From positions 1-64,000 of the forward strand of contig CAMAYZ010000001.1 in NCBI GenBank assembly GCA_945863115.1: DNA of 64,000 nt, read 5' to 3'. The stretch is from Bifidobacterium breve. Lineage in GTDB: Bacteria > Actinomycetota > Actinomycetes > Nanopelagicales > Nanopelagicaceae. Positions 27,766 through 37,701 of the stretch are shown here, piece by piece; the stretch's first letter is position 1; every line of letters starts with the position of its first letter. The translations under genes were made by a program, and so were the position numbers. The notes under the pieces are model-generated. The model saw only the letters and a list, made by a program, of their open reading frames with translations. It had not been told where the DNA came from and did not search any database.

Positions 27766-28926
27766 GTGGATCTCTTTGAGTATCAAGCCAGAGATCTTTT
27801 CGAATCACATCGAGTTCCTGTTTTAGGTGGCGCAGTCGCGTTCACACCCGAGGAAGCCGAAACGGCTGCTGAATCAATGGGCGGACGAGTGGTCGTAAAA
27901 GCACAAGTAAAAGTTGGCGGCCGCGGAAAAGCTGGTGGCGTAAAGCTTGCTGAAAGTGCAAGTGATGCCCGGGAAAAAGCCGCTGCAATTCTTGGAATGG
28001 ATATCAAGGGTCACATTGTTCATAAAGTAATGATTGCGCAAGCAGCGCCAATCGAAGCGGAATATTACTTAGCTATTTTGTTAGATCGAGCAAATCGAAA
28101 CTTTTTAGTTATGGCATCAGTTGCCGGCGGTATGGAAATTGAAGAAGTTGCACATAAGACTCCGGAGAAATTAGCAAGAATAGGTATCGATCCAAATATC
28201 GGTATTTCGAAAGAGAAAGCTCGAGAAATAGTTTTAGCTGGCCAATTTCCAGCAGATGTTGTCGATCAAGTTGTAGAAGTGCTTCTTAAATTATGGGCAG
28301 CATTTGTTGCAGAAGATGCCACTCTTATGGAGATCAACCCACTAGTAAAAACAAGTGATGGAAAAGTTGTCGCACTAGATGGAAAAGTAACTCTTGATGA
28401 CAGTGCAGATTTTCGTCATCCAGATCATGAGGCGCTAATTGATCACGCAGCTGCAAATCCATTGGAAGCAGCAGCAAAAGCAAAGAATCTAAATTATGTG
28501 AAGTTAGATGGCCAAGTTGGAATTATTGGTAATGGAGCAGGCTTAGTAATGAGCACCCTCGATGTCGTTGCATATGCCGGCGAAAAGTTTGGTGTTAAGC
28601 CAGCAAACTTCCTAGATATCGGTGGCGGTGCTTCAGCCCAGGTTATGGCAGATGGTCTCGGAATCATTCTTGGTGACCCTGATGTAAAGAGCGTATTTGT
28701 AAATGTATTTGGTGGAATCACAGCATGTGATGCGGTTGCCAACGGAATTGTTCAGGCGCTATCAATGCTTGGAGCAGCAGCAACTAAACCAATCGTGGTT
28801 CGCCTAGATGGAAATAATGTAACTGAAGGTCGCCGTATTCTAAATGAAGCAGCTCACCCTCTAATTCAACAGCTTGAAACTATGGATGGCGCGGCAGCAC
28901 GCGCCGCAGAATTGGCGGCAAAGTAA
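27766..28926 (+). CDS. sucC: Succinate-CoA ligase (ADP-forming) beta subunit
   Basis: This TCA-cycle enzyme converts succinyl-CoA to succinate with nucleotide phosphorylation; the beta subunit holds the ATP-grasp fold. The 386-residue protein begins [19 protein letters not shown], the family start, which fixes GTG 27766. [28 protein letters not shown] and FLDIGGGA follow. It overlaps sucD by one base (TAATG). The order sucC-sucD-perM-purN-purH is shared with Mycobacterium tuberculosis. Confidence 0.97.
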   Translation: MDLFEYQARDLFESHRVPVLGGAVAFTPEEAETAAESMGGRVVVKAQVKVGGRGKAGGVKLAESASDAREKAAAILGMDIKGHIVHKVMIAQAAPIEAEYYLAILLDRANRNFLVMASVAGGMEIEEVAHKTPEKLARIGIDPNIGISKEKAREIVLAGQFPADVVDQVVEVLLKLWAAFVAEDATLMEINPLVKTSDGKVVALDGKVTLDDSADFRHPDHEALIDHAAANPLEAAAKAKNLNYVKLDGQVGIIGNGAGLVMSTLDVVAYAGEKFGVKPANFLDIGGGASAQVMADGLGIILGDPDVKSVFVNVFGGITACDAVANGIVQALSMLGAAATKPIVVRLDGNNVTEGRRILNEAAHPLIQQLETMDGAAARAAELAAK

Positions 28927-29813
28927 TGGCAATCTTTATTAATGAAAATACTAAAGTTCTAGTTCAAGGAATGACTGGATCTGAAGGAACTAAGCACACT
29001 GCAAGAATGATTAAGTCTGGAACTAAAATTGTAGGTGGCGTTACTCCAGGTAAAGGCGGACAGAGCGTCGAAATTGAAGGTGTAACACTTCCAGTTTTTA
29101 ACAGCGTATCTGAAGCAGTTGCAGCAACTGGCGCAAATGCATCTGTTGTATTCGTTCCACCAAAGTTTGCTAAGGCAGCAGTAATCGATGCAATCGATGC
29201 GAAGTTGCCGCTAGTTGTTGTAATCACCGAAGGAATTCCAGTTCATGATTCAGCTGCTTTTTATGCATATGCTGTTGAAAAAGGAATAACTCGTTTAGTT
29301 GGACCAAACTGTCCAGGATTGATCAGCCCAGGAAAATCAAATATCGGAATTATCCCAGCAGATATAACTGGCCCAGGCCGGATCGGCTTAGTATCGAAAT
29401 CTGGAACTCTTACTTACCAGATGATGTATGAACTTCGTGACTTTGGTTTCAGTACTGCAGTTGGCATCGGTGGCGATCCAATTATCGGAACAACTCATAT
29501 AGATTGCTTGCGTGCATTCCAAGATGATCCAGATACAGATGCAATTGTCATGATTGGTGAGATTGGCGGAGATGCAGAAGAACGCGCAGCTGCATTTATC
29601 GGTGAATATGTGACTAAACCAGTTGTTGGTTATGTTGCAGGTTTCACCGCACCAGAAGGTAAAACTATGGGACATGCTGGTGCAATCGTTTCGGGTTCAT
29701 CCGGAACTGCTGCCGCAAAACAGAGCGCACTTGAAGCAGTAGGCGTGAAAGTAGGAAAGACACCAAGTGAAACCGCGCAATTAATGCGCGATATTTTAAA
29801 AAATAAGGGTTAA
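28926..29813 (+). CDS. sucD: Succinate-CoA ligase alpha subunit
   Basis: The alpha subunit binds CoA and carries the phosphohistidine. The 295-residue protein has [14 protein letters not shown] (CoA-binding Rossmann fold), [19 protein letters not shown], and the active-site histidine in [13 protein letters not shown]. It begins in TAATG overlap with sucC. The perM-like gene begins six bases after its stop. Confidence 0.97.
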   Translation: MAIFINENTKVLVQGMTGSEGTKHTARMIKSGTKIVGGVTPGKGGQSVEIEGVTLPVFNSVSEAVAATGANASVVFVPPKFAKAAVIDAIDAKLPLVVVITEGIPVHDSAAFYAYAVEKGITRLVGPNCPGLISPGKSNIGIIPADITGPGRIGLVSKSGTLTYQMMYELRDFGFSTAVGIGGDPIIGTTHIDCLRAFQDDPDTDAIVMIGEIGGDAEERAAAFIGEYVTKPVVGYVAGFTAPEGKTMGHAGAIVSGSSGTAAAKQSALEAVGVKVGKTPSETAQLMRDILKNKG

Positions 29814-29818
29814 GTAAC

Positions 29819-30916
29819 TTGAGCCGCATCCTGCTGATAGCTTTTCAACAGGCTCTGCGCAGTGCGGCCTTAATTTTGCTTCCCTTAAGTTTTATCGCGC
29901 TCTTTGCCTGGTCAACAGCTGGCAGTGCGACTGGGAATACTTCCGATCCGATTCGCGCAGCAATTTGGATGTGGTTGGGTAGTCACTTAATTCCATTTAA
30001 GTTATCTCTTGCGTCAGGTTTTTCAAGTGGCGCACTTTCTTATCTTCCAATCGGAGCAGCAATATTTCCCTGGCTTGCGATTAGAAGCGGGTTCCGTCGA
30101 GCAAGTGAGTTCTCAAATAATCCTCGGGGTTCACGAACTTTCGTTCTATTTTTCTACACTGTTATCGCAACCATTGCAGCGACCTTGAGCCAAAGTGAAA
30201 ACATTAAGCCAAATATAATTTTGACCCCAATTTTTGTTCTCCTATTGGGGCTAAGTGCGACCGTGAATTATCAGTCTGATTCTCTCCAAAGATTTAAGTT
30301 CGCTACTCAGGCATTTATGGCAGTTCTTGGCCTGACAATATTGGTCGTGGGTATTTCTTTAATTTTGCACTTTGAAATCGTGAGGTCACTCGCGATAGTG
30401 ATTCAACCAGGAATTATGGGCGGAATCCTATTTACGATTCTGCAATTACTTTACCTACCGAATATTGCAATAGCTGGAATTTCATATTTCTTTGGCATGG
30501 GATTTTCTCTAGGAACAGATACTTTAATTTCGCCACTTACTATCGACCTAAATTCACTTCCTGCAATTCCAATTCTCGGTTCACTTCCGACCTCGGAACA
30601 TCCACTGCTCTTAATCTCTTTAGTGGCTCCAATATTAATTATTTCTCTCAACCAATTAAATGTATTTCGGAAACACACAGAATTCAAGGATCGGCAGAGC
30701 AAGATTCTCATCGGAATAATTCCACTAATTGCCTTGCTAGCACTGTTTTCGTTTCTGGCCGGCGGCACACTGCTTACGCAAGATATGCATCCAGTTGGAG
30801 TAACTTGGTGGAAGCTTCCAGCACTCGTTGCGGTAATCCAGTTATTAACTTTAATTCTTGGCCTTTATCTACCGAAGTTAATTCGAGCAATCAAGTCACC
30901 GAAAGCTGAAATCTAA
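29819..30916 (+). CDS. Polytopic membrane protein, PerM-like (DUF6350)
   Basis: This is a 365-residue very hydrophobic protein with roughly nine or ten predicted membrane segments and no catalytic motif. SYLPIGAAIFPWLAIRSGFRRA near residues 72-94 and the position between sucD and purN match actinobacterial DUF6350 proteins, including M. tuberculosis PerM (Rv0955). PerM supports cell division and persistence there. The start is TTG 29819; the next codons, SRILLIAFQQALRSAA, form the first helix. It ends directly before the purN ATG with no gap, so it belongs to the same operon. A cell-division role is transferred by synteny and weak similarity only. Confidence 0.78.
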   Translation: MSRILLIAFQQALRSAALILLPLSFIALFAWSTAGSATGNTSDPIRAAIWMWLGSHLIPFKLSLASGFSSGALSYLPIGAAIFPWLAIRSGFRRASEFSNNPRGSRTFVLFFYTVIATIAATLSQSENIKPNIILTPIFVLLLGLSATVNYQSDSLQRFKFATQAFMAVLGLTILVVGISLILHFEIVRSLAIVIQPGIMGGILFTILQLLYLPNIAIAGISYFFGMGFSLGTDTLISPLTIDLNSLPAIPILGSLPTSEHPLLLISLVAPILIISLNQLNVFRKHTEFKDRQSKILIGIIPLIALLALFSFLAGGTLLTQDMHPVGVTWWKLPALVAVIQLLTLILGLYLPKLIRAIKSPKAEI

Positions 30917-31492
30917 ATGCGGGTTGTTTTATTGGCTTCGGGGAGTGGTTCTCTCGCACAATCAATAATTGATGCCCGTGACTCCGGCAAACTTAATATT
31001 GAAATACTCCAACTAATTTCAGATAAACACTCCCAAGCAATTGAACGCGCTAGCGCTGCAGGTATTTCTACAACTTATTTGCCAATGTTAGAAGATCGAT
31101 CAATTTGGGATACTCAGTTATTTGAAACCGTAAAAAAGCTAAATCCTGATTTAGTTGTGAGCGTTGGCTTCATGCGAATTTTAGCTGCGCCATTTGTATC
31201 TGAGTTTCCAACGATAAATACTCACCCAGCTTTACTGCCAAAGTTTCCAGGAGCCCATGCGGTCCGTGATGCGTTAAATGCAGGAGCCCAAGTAACAGGT
31301 TCAACAGTTCATTGGGTAGATACCGGAATCGATACCGGAACCGTGATTGCACAGAAAGAAGTTGTGGTTCTCCCGCAAGATGATGAATCCAGCCTCCATG
31401 AACGCATTAAGATTGTGGAACGAGAGCTCATAGTCGAGACCCTTCAAAGTTTTATTGCTCATGGATTGCCAAGGCGGACCAATGAATCGTAA
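30917..31492 (+). CDS. purN: Phosphoribosylglycinamide formyltransferase
   Basis: PurN adds the formyl group from 10-formyl-THF to GAR in purine synthesis. The 191-residue protein has [14 protein letters not shown] at the phosphate loop, VSVGFMRIL, and the catalytic block [20 protein letters not shown] with the family's N-x-[16 protein letters not shown] carries the catalytic aspartate. The length is normal. It abuts perM and overlaps purH by 11 bases. Confidence 0.96.
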   Translation: MRVVLLASGSGSLAQSIIDARDSGKLNIEILQLISDKHSQAIERASAAGISTTYLPMLEDRSIWDTQLFETVKKLNPDLVVSVGFMRILAAPFVSEFPTINTHPALLPKFPGAHAVRDALNAGAQVTGSTVHWVDTGIDTGTVIAQKEVVVLPQDDESSLHERIKIVERELIVETLQSFIAHGLPRRTNES

Positions 31493-33020
31493 GAAAATAA
31501 CCCGAGCACTTGTCAGTGTTTATGACAAGACCGGTTTAGTCGACCTAGGCAGAAGCTTAGAAAAACATGGAATTGAAATACTCTCAACAGGTTCAACTGC
31601 AAAAGTATTACGCGATGCTGGAATTAAGGTAATTGCAGTAGAGGAATACACCGGTTTCCCAGAGATGCTTGGCGGCCGAGTTAAAACTTTACATCCGCGA
31701 ATCCATGGTGGAATTTTGGCCGATCAAGATGATCCAAAACATTTAGCCGAACTTTCATCTGCGGAGATTTCGCCATTTGATTTGATAGTTATAAATCTTT
31801 ACCCATTTACTCAAACTATTGCTAGCGGAGCGCAATTTGCCGAATGCATAGAGCAGATTGATATTGGTGGCCCGAGCATGCTCCGAGGCGCTGCCAAGAA
31901 CCATAATTCAGTTGCAGTTATTTCAGATCCATCGCAATATCAACAGTTAAATGATGCGCTAGAACAGGGCGGCTTTACTTTAGAAGAGCGTCGCTTATTG
32001 GCAATGAATACTTTTCGCAAAACTGCGGAATATGACATAGCAATTGCCGATTGGCTTGCGAGTGAATTAAATCAGAGTGATTGGCAGGCAAAAGTTTGGC
32101 ACAAAATTTCAGATCTTCGATATGGCGAGAATCCACATCAAGTGGCAGCAGTTTTTTCAGATCCTTCAAATAACAATGGCATTAGCAAAGCAAGGCAGCA
32201 CCATGGCAAAGAGATGTCCTTCAATAACTTTACCGATGCTGATGCAGCGCTTCGTGCGGCTTTTGACCATACCCAACCTTGTGTAGCGATTATCAAACAT
32301 GCGAATCCATGTGGCATAGCAATCGGATCAGATATAAAAAGTGCATATCTAGCAGCAAATGCATGTGACCCAGTTTCAGCATTTGGTGGAGTCGTTGCTG
32401 CCAATCAAAAAGTTTCCGTGGATATGGCTACCGCGCTAAGCGAAGTATTTACCGAAGTAATTGTCGCACCGGGTTACGAAGCAGGTGCAATAGAAATATT
32501 AGCTGCCAAACCATCGATAAGAATTTTGGAATTGGCTGATTATAAATTAGCGGCGGAAGAGTTGCGCCCAATATCTGGTGGTTTATTGATTCAAGAGAGC
32601 GATGCAATTAGCGCTAGTGGTGATGATTCTGCGAATTGGCAACAAGTTTCAGGTGGCAAAATTAGTTCGCAGGTTAAGAGTGATTTAGAATTTGCTTGGC
32701 GAAGTGTGCGTTCGGTAAAGAGCAATGCAATTTTGTTAGCTAAAGCTGGCGCCTCTGTTGGTGTTGGTATGGGTCAAGTAAATCGTGTTGATAGTGCAAG
32801 GCTTGCAGTTGCTCGCGCCGGCGAGCGATCAAAAAATTCTGTTGCAGCAAGTGATGCATTCTTTCCATTTGCCGATGGTCTACAGATTTTGCTAGATGCT
32901 GGTGTAACAGCCGTAGTAGCACCCGGTGGCAGTGTGCGTGATGCGGAAGTAATTGAGGCGGCAAAAGCGGCAAATATTGCAATGTTCTTCACTGGGGTTC
33001 GCCATTTTTCACATGCGTAA
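31482..33020 (+). CDS. purH: Bifunctional AICAR formyltransferase/IMP cyclohydrolase
   Basis: PurH catalyses the last two steps to IMP. The 512-residue protein has an N-terminal cyclohydrolase domain ([40 protein letters not shown]). The formyltransferase domain has [26 protein letters not shown] and the late [14 protein letters not shown] 31482 is preceded by AAGGCGG and overlaps purN by 11 bases. An upstream TTG at 31455 would add nine codons but lacks support. Confidence 0.97.
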   Translation: MNRKKITRALVSVYDKTGLVDLGRSLEKHGIEILSTGSTAKVLRDAGIKVIAVEEYTGFPEMLGGRVKTLHPRIHGGILADQDDPKHLAELSSAEISPFDLIVINLYPFTQTIASGAQFAECIEQIDIGGPSMLRGAAKNHNSVAVISDPSQYQQLNDALEQGGFTLEERRLLAMNTFRKTAEYDIAIADWLASELNQSDWQAKVWHKISDLRYGENPHQVAAVFSDPSNNNGISKARQHHGKEMSFNNFTDADAALRAAFDHTQPCVAIIKHANPCGIAIGSDIKSAYLAANACDPVSAFGGVVAANQKVSVDMATALSEVFTEVIVAPGYEAGAIEILAAKPSIRILELADYKLAAEELRPISGGLLIQESDAISASGDDSANWQQVSGGKISSQVKSDLEFAWRSVRSVKSNAILLAKAGASVGVGMGQVNRVDSARLAVARAGERSKNSVAASDAFFPFADGLQILLDAGVTAVVAPGGSVRDAEVIEAAKAANIAMFFTGVRHFSHA

Positions 33021-33036
33021 GGCTTCTAGATAGGAT
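33008..33036 (+). promoter_or_regulatory. Putative leaderless folD promoter
   Basis: TTCACA (33008-33013, 5/6) and TAGGAT (33031-33036) are 17 bases apart, and the ATG of folD follows the -10 by six bases. The -35 lies inside the end of purH. Confidence 0.62.
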
Positions 33037-33042
33037 TCCAAT

Positions 33043-33882
33043 ATGAGCGCAATAATTCTTGATGGCAGAGCCACAGCGGCGGTTATCAAAGATGAATTAC
33101 GCCAAGTCGTTTCAACTATGGCAAAGAAGCCTGGACTTGGAACTATTTTAGTTGGCGATGACGCAGGTTCGCACTCTTACGTAACCGGAAAACATAAAGA
33201 TTGTGCCGAAGTTGGAATCAATTCCATCCGCATAGATTTACCAGCAACTTCATCCCAAAGTGATGTCGCTGCGGTAATTAAAGATTTGAATAACAGCAAT
33301 GAATGCACTGGATACATTGTGCAACTTCCGTTGCCTAACGGAATCATTGCTAACAGCATTTTAGAAAGTATTGATCCAGATAAAGATGCTGATGGTCTAC
33401 ATCCCTTAAACCTAGGTAAATTGGTTTTGGGTGCACGAGCACCTTTGCCTTGCACGCCTCGAGCAATCTTAGAATTGCTTAATAGATACGCAATTACAAC
33501 CTCAGGTAAAGAAGTTGTTGTGATCGGTCGCGGGTTAACAGTTGGCCGACCACTTGGATTATTGCTCTCACAAAGAGGAAGCGATGCCACAGTTACAACT
33601 ACTCACACTAAAACTAAAAATTTAATCGCACATACTAAGCGCGCCGATATTGTTGTTGCCGCAATGGGTAGTGCGCATTTCTTAACTCCTGAAATGGTTA
33701 AACCAGGTGCTGTTGTTTTGGATGTAGGAATTACTCGGACCAATTCTGGTTTACAAGGCGATGTTCATCCCGATGTCGTAAACATTGCTTCGGCGCTTGC
33801 ACCAATGCCAGGGGGAGTAGGGCCAATGACACGTGCAATGTTGCTATCTAACGTTGTAGAGATGGCGCAAAATAGAATATGA
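33043..33882 (+). CDS. folD: Methylenetetrahydrofolate dehydrogenase/cyclohydrolase
   Basis: FolD supplies 10-formyl-THF, the one-carbon donor used by PurN and PurH just upstream. The 279-residue protein has the catalytic lysine segment [15 protein letters not shown], the YIVQLPLP motif, [13 protein letters not shown], the NADP-binding [14 protein letters not shown], and [12 protein letters not shown]. All family motifs are intact. Its start follows a -10-like hexamer, so it may be expressed independently of purH. It overlaps the DUF3017 gene by four bases. Confidence 0.97.
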   Translation: MSAIILDGRATAAVIKDELRQVVSTMAKKPGLGTILVGDDAGSHSYVTGKHKDCAEVGINSIRIDLPATSSQSDVAAVIKDLNNSNECTGYIVQLPLPNGIIANSILESIDPDKDADGLHPLNLGKLVLGARAPLPCTPRAILELLNRYAITTSGKEVVVIGRGLTVGRPLGLLLSQRGSDATVTTTHTKTKNLIAHTKRADIVVAAMGSAHFLTPEMVKPGAVVLDVGITRTNSGLQGDVHPDVVNIASALAPMPGGVGPMTRAMLLSNVVEMAQNRI

Positions 33883-34118
33883 AAATTGCAATTGATCGGA
33901 TTCGAGTTTTAGCTTTTGCACTGGCATTCCTAGGTGTTTTATTTGGAATTTTTGATGCGGTCCGAACTGGGGCCTTATTTCTTTCGATTGGCACCATCGT
34001 CATTGCAACGACTAAGTATTTAGGCTCAAATGGCCATCGAAAAATTGAATTAATTCTCCCAGTGGGCATGGCTGCACTGCTTTTTGTGGTGGCGCTCACA
34101 CTGCCACATGCCAAGTAA
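33879..34118 (+). CDS. Small DUF3017-type membrane protein
   Basis: This is a 79-residue protein with two or three hydrophobic segments ([33 protein letters not shown] and [18 protein letters not shown]). No catalytic residues are visible. A short membrane protein of the DUF3017 family directly after folD is a conserved actinobacterial arrangement, as near folD in Mycobacterium. Its start overlaps the folD stop in ATGA, implying translational coupling. The function is unknown. Confidence 0.82.
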   Translation: MKIAIDRIRVLAFALAFLGVLFGIFDAVRTGALFLSIGTIVIATTKYLGSNGHRKIELILPVGMAALLFVVALTLPHAK

Positions 34119-34183
34119 TATCAAGCCAGTGAATTTATTAAAAAGTAAGTAAACCGAAGTTAATTAGAAAAAGGGAAGAGAAC

Positions 34184-35140
34184 ATGAGCAGATCAGGGAA
34201 AGTAACAGTTGTCGGAGCTGGTTTTTATGGATCAACTACCGCACTTCGACTAGCGGAATATGACATCTTTGAAACAGTTGTGCTTACCGATATTTTAGAA
34301 GGAAAGCCTGAAGGTCTGGCTTTAGATATGAATCAATCTCGATCAATTGAAGGATTCGAAACAAAAATTGTTGGAGCAACAACAACAGCAGAGGGCGCAG
34401 GATATGAAGCAACTGCTAACTCCGAAGTTGTAGTTATAACTGCAGGACTTCCACGTAAGCCAGGTATGAGTCGAATGGATTTAATCGGTGTAAATGCCGG
34501 AATCGTTAGAAGCGTTGCTGAAAATATTGCTAAGCACTCACCAAATGCTGTCATCATCGTGGTTTCAAACCCACTTGATGAAATGACTGCACTTACTCAA
34601 CTTGCAACCTCATTCCCTAAGAATCGCGTGATGGGTCAAGCTGGAATGTTAGATACTGCAAGATTTACAAACTTTGTTGCCGAAGAGTTAAAGGTTCCAG
34701 TTGCATCGGTAAAAACACTTACCTTGGGATCACACGGCGACACCATGGTTCCAGTTCCAAGTCGCTGCACAGTAAATGGCAAAGCACTTACCGAACTGTT
34801 GGATGCGGCAAAGATTGAATCACTTGTTGATCGCACTCGTAATGGTGGCGCTGAAGTTGTTGCGCTACTTAAAACCGGTTCTGCTTATTACGCACCATCA
34901 GCAGCAGCGGCTCGTATGGCAAAGGCCGTCAAAGAAGATTCAGGTGAAGTTATGCCGGTCTGTGCTTGGGTAGATGGAGAATATGGAATCAGTGGTGTTT
35001 ATCTCGGCGTCGAAGCAGAGATTGGAAAGAGCGGAGTTCGCAAAGTTGTTGAAAGCGCGCTTACCGCAGGAGAAGTTGAAGCGTTAAAGGCTGCAGCAGA
35101 AGCTGTCCGCGCTAAGCAAGCAGATGTTAAAGATCTCTAA
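34184..35140 (+). CDS. mdh: Malate dehydrogenase (LDH-like type)
   Basis: Mdh oxidises malate to oxaloacetate in the TCA cycle. The 318-residue protein has the NAD-binding GAGFYGSTTALRLAE, ITAGLPRKPGMSR (substrate loop, where the arginine pair fits malate rather than lactate), VVSNPLDEMTALTQ, GQAGMLDTARF and the catalytic histidine in LGSHGDTMVPV. These features match the lactate-dehydrogenase-like MDH group. GGGAAGAG precedes ATG 34184. icd follows after 31 bases. Confidence 0.94.
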   Translation: MSRSGKVTVVGAGFYGSTTALRLAEYDIFETVVLTDILEGKPEGLALDMNQSRSIEGFETKIVGATTTAEGAGYEATANSEVVVITAGLPRKPGMSRMDLIGVNAGIVRSVAENIAKHSPNAVIIVVSNPLDEMTALTQLATSFPKNRVMGQAGMLDTARFTNFVAEELKVPVASVKTLTLGSHGDTMVPVPSRCTVNGKALTELLDAAKIESLVDRTRNGGAEVVALLKTGSAYYAPSAAAARMAKAVKEDSGEVMPVCAWVDGEYGISGVYLGVEAEIGKSGVRKVVESALTAGEVEALKAAAEAVRAKQADVKDL

Positions 35141-35171
35141 AACTTAAAATAAAAGAAACGGGCTAACGAAA

Positions 35172-36386
35172 ATGTCGAAGATAAAAGTTGAGGGAACCGT
35201 AGTAGAGCTCGATGGCGATGAAATGACTCGCATTATTTGGTCATTCATCAAAGAGAAATTGATCTTGCCTTACCTAGATGTAAATCTTGAATATTACGAT
35301 CTTGGAATGGAGCACCGAGATGCGACAGATGATCAAGTAACTATTGATTCAGCTAATGCAATTAAGAAGCATGGCGTCGGCATTAAATGCGCAACTATTA
35401 CTCCTGATGAAGCCCGAGTTGAAGAATTCGGTCTAAAGAAAATGTGGAAATCACCTAACGGAACAATTCGTAACATTTTGGGTGGCGTAATTTTCCGCGA
35501 GCCAATCATTATGAAGAATGTCCCAAGGCTGATTCCTAATTGGACCAAGCCAATCGTTATTGGCCGTCACGCATATGGCGATCAATACAAGGCGACAGAT
35601 TTCAAAGTCCCAGGTGCCGGAACTCTAACGATGACTTTCACACCTAAAGATGGATCCAAGCCGATGGAATTTAACGTCTTTGATTTCCCATCATCAGGCG
35701 TTGCAATGGGAATGTATAACTTAGATGATTCGATTCGCGACTTTGCTCGGGCATCTATGAATTACGGTTTAATCCGAAATTATCCAGTCTTTCTATCTAC
35801 AAAGAACACAATCCTTAAAGCATACGATGGTCGCTTTAAAGATATCTTCGCTGAAATATTCGATAGCGAATTCAAAGCAAAGTTTGATGCTGCAGGCCTC
35901 ACTTACGAACATCGCTTAATTGATGACATGGTCGCAACTTCACTTCGCTGGGAAGGTGGTTATGTTTGGGCATGTAAGAACTATGACGGCGATGTTCAAT
36001 CAGATACCGTCGCTCAAGGTTATGGTTCACTCGGATTAATGACTTCAGTTCTTATGACTCCAGATGGAAAAACTGTGGAATCTGAAGCTGCACACGGAAC
36101 TGTTACTCGTCACTTCCGTGATCACCAAGCTGGAAAGCAGACATCAACAAATCCAATCGCATCAATCTTTGCTTGGACTCAAGGTTTAACTCATCGTGCG
36201 AAATTGGATAACAATCCTAAGCTCGCTGAATTTGCTTCAACACTTGAGAAGGTTTGTATCCAAACTGTTGAATCCGGAAAGATGACTAAAGATCTTGCAA
36301 TTCTTATCTCAAAAGATAGCCCTTGGTTAAACACCCAGGACTTCTTAGCTGCGATCGACGATAATTTAAAGCTCGCACTTAAGTAA
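35172..36386 (+). CDS. icd: NADP-dependent isocitrate dehydrogenase
   Basis: Icd decarboxylates isocitrate to 2-oxoglutarate and generates NADPH. The 404-residue protein is of the homodimeric eukaryote-like type: [12 protein letters not shown] at the start, [13 protein letters not shown] for substrate binding, [42 protein letters not shown] and [12 protein letters not shown]. The single-strand operon mdh-icd ends at a strong two-way terminator. Confidence 0.97.
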   Translation: MSKIKVEGTVVELDGDEMTRIIWSFIKEKLILPYLDVNLEYYDLGMEHRDATDDQVTIDSANAIKKHGVGIKCATITPDEARVEEFGLKKMWKSPNGTIRNILGGVIFREPIIMKNVPRLIPNWTKPIVIGRHAYGDQYKATDFKVPGAGTLTMTFTPKDGSKPMEFNVFDFPSSGVAMGMYNLDDSIRDFARASMNYGLIRNYPVFLSTKNTILKAYDGRFKDIFAEIFDSEFKAKFDAAGLTYEHRLIDDMVATSLRWEGGYVWACKNYDGDVQSDTVAQGYGSLGLMTSVLMTPDGKTVESEAAHGTVTRHFRDHQAGKQTSTNPIASIFAWTQGLTHRAKLDNNPKLAEFASTLEKVCIQTVESGKMTKDLAILISKDSPWLNTQDFLAAIDDNLKLALK

Positions 36387-36392
36387 TTTCAG

Positions 36393-36432
36393 AAAAAAGC
36401 CCCGCTCCAGTAATGGCAAGTGGGGCTTTTTT
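36393..36432. terminator. Bidirectional terminator between icd and the sugar ATPase gene
   Basis: AAAAAAGCCCCGCT and AGTGGGGCTTTTTT form a stem of about ten base pairs flanked by A and T runs, so it can end transcripts from both strands between two convergent genes. Confidence 0.92.
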
Positions 36433-36441
36433 AATTTCTAA

Positions 36442-37527
36442 TTAATTGATACGTAAACCTGAATTTGCATCAAATAAGTGAACTGCAGATGCGATTGCCT
36501 TGACTGAAATTGTGTCACCAATCTTTGGTGGATTCTTTGGATCCCAACGAACAATTACTTGGGCGCCTTCATCAGTCTCTTGAGCAAACTTAATGCTCTT
36601 ATCTACTGGCTTTCCGTAAATAAATGCATCAGATCCAAGTTCTTCAACCACTTCGACTAGAACATCAAAGCCACCTGAAGTAGCAGGAGTAAATCCTTCT
36701 GGGCGAACACCAACTGTTACGAGGGCGCCAGCACTTGCAGGAACATCAACGCTAAATCCGCCAAGCTTGGCCTTGCCACCTGCAACTGGAACAGTCAGCA
36801 AGTTCATTGCTGGTGAACCAATAAAGCCAGCGACGAAAGCGTTAGCAGGGCTGTCATAAAGGTTGCGAGGAGTATCAACTTGTTGCAGTAGTCCATCTTT
36901 AAGAACTGCTACACGGTCTCCCATTGTCATAGCTTCTACTTGGTCGTGTGTTACATAAACTGTTGTAATTCCTAGACGACGTTGTAGCGCAGCAATTTGG
37001 GTACGAGTTGCAACACGAAGTTTTGCATCCAAGTTAGAAAGTGGCTCATCCATCAAGAACACTTGTGGTTCACGAACAATTGCGCGACCCATTGCAACGC
37101 GTTGGCGTTGTCCGCCAGATAGCGCCTTTGGCTTACGATCTAAATAATCTTCAAGGTCAAGAAGTTTTGCAGCTTCTTTAACGCGACGATCGCGTTCTGC
37201 TTTATCTACGCCAGCAATCTTTAGTGCGAAGCCCATATTTTCGGCAACGGACATGTGTGGGTAGAGCGCATATGACTGGAACACCATTGCGATATCGCGA
37301 TCTTTTGGTGCAACGTGAGTTACATCTTTATCGCCGATACGAATTGAGCCAGTATCAACTTCTTCTAGGCCGGCAAGCATGCGGAGTGATGTTGATTTTC
37401 CGCAACCTGATGGGCCAACTAGAACAAGGAATTCACCATCATTAATTGTTAGATTTAACTTATCTACCGCAGGCTTGGTGGTGCCTGGATAAACGCGTGA
37501 TGCATTTTCGAATACGACTGATGCCAT
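36442..37527 (-). CDS. Sugar ABC transporter ATPase (UgpC/MalK/MsiK type)
   Basis: This is a cytosolic ATPase for carbohydrate importers, 361 residues. Walker A is GPSGCGKST, the Q-loop is VFQSYALYPHM, the signature is LSGGQRQRVAMGRA, Walker B is VFLMDEPLSNLD and the switch is VTHDQVEAM. A TOBE/OB regulatory domain fills about 235-361 (GVRPEGFTPA, VVEELGSDAFIYG). It has no adjacent permease or binding-protein genes. An orphan ATPase of this class, like MsiK of Streptomyces, commonly serves several sugar transporters. AAGGAG lies eight bases before the ATG. Several palindromes sit upstream. Confidence 0.93.
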   Translation of the reverse strand: MASVVFENASRVYPGTTKPAVDKLNLTINDGEFLVLVGPSGCGKSTSLRMLAGLEEVDTGSIRIGDKDVTHVAPKDRDIAMVFQSYALYPHMSVAENMGFALKIAGVDKAERDRRVKEAAKLLDLEDYLDRKPKALSGGQRQRVAMGRAIVREPQVFLMDEPLSNLDAKLRVATRTQIAALQRRLGITTVYVTHDQVEAMTMGDRVAVLKDGLLQQVDTPRNLYDSPANAFVAGFIGSPAMNLLTVPVAGGKAKLGGFSVDVPASAGALVTVGVRPEGFTPATSGGFDVLVEVVEELGSDAFIYGKPVDKSIKFAQETDEGAQVIVRWDPKNPPKIGDTISVKAIASAVHLFDANSGLRIN

Positions 37528-37543
37528 TTTCTTGCTCCTTTTC

Positions 37544-37561
37544 CGGACAGGTACGTGTCCG
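37544..37561. promoter_or_regulatory. Near-perfect palindrome upstream of the sugar ATPase gene
   Basis: CGGACAGGTACGTGTCCG is symmetric at 16 of 18 positions, centred on GTAC. It lies just upstream of the ribosome binding site on the minus-strand message. It could be an operator for a sugar-responsive repressor or an mRNA hairpin beside the ribosome binding site. Confidence 0.5.
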
Positions 37562-37649
37562 ACGATCCTTTGGATAAAGGTAAAACTGTTAACTCACGCT
37601 CGGTTGAGCGTTGCCATAGGTTACGCGCCCGACGACGCTTTGGCTATCC
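37557..37649. repeat. Imperfect direct repeat in the 37.5-37.7 kb intergenic region
   Basis: The stretch starting at 37557 (core CCGACGAtccTTTGG) recurs at 37627 (core CCGACGAcgcTTTGG), 70 bases apart. About 16 of 20 positions match. Together with the palindromes this makes the interval look like a regulatory region. Confidence 0.4.
37596..37611. promoter_or_regulatory. Inverted repeat near the predicted start of the sugar ATPase transcript
   Basis: ACGCTC and GAGCGT flank a four-base GGTT loop. On the minus strand it lies just downstream of a -10-like TAACCT (37618-37623), where a repressor would block transcription. Confidence 0.4.
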
Positions 37650-37688
37650 CAGACAGGTAAATCAGCAATTCCCTTAAGGTAAAGAAGT

Positions 37689-37694
37689 TACCCT
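37689..37694 (+). promoter_or_regulatory. -10 element of a putative leaderless promoter for the CNNM gene
   Basis: TACCCT is seven bases before GTG 37702. It overlaps a GGTAA-agaag-TTACC inverted repeat (37678-37692). Confidence 0.45.
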
Positions 37695-37701
37695 TACGCC
37701 T

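Noticed and set aside
37544-37611. Intrinsic terminator for convergent transcripts in the 37.6 kb gap
   Set aside because: The palindromes lack T-runs, and the genes here are divergent, so no terminator is needed.
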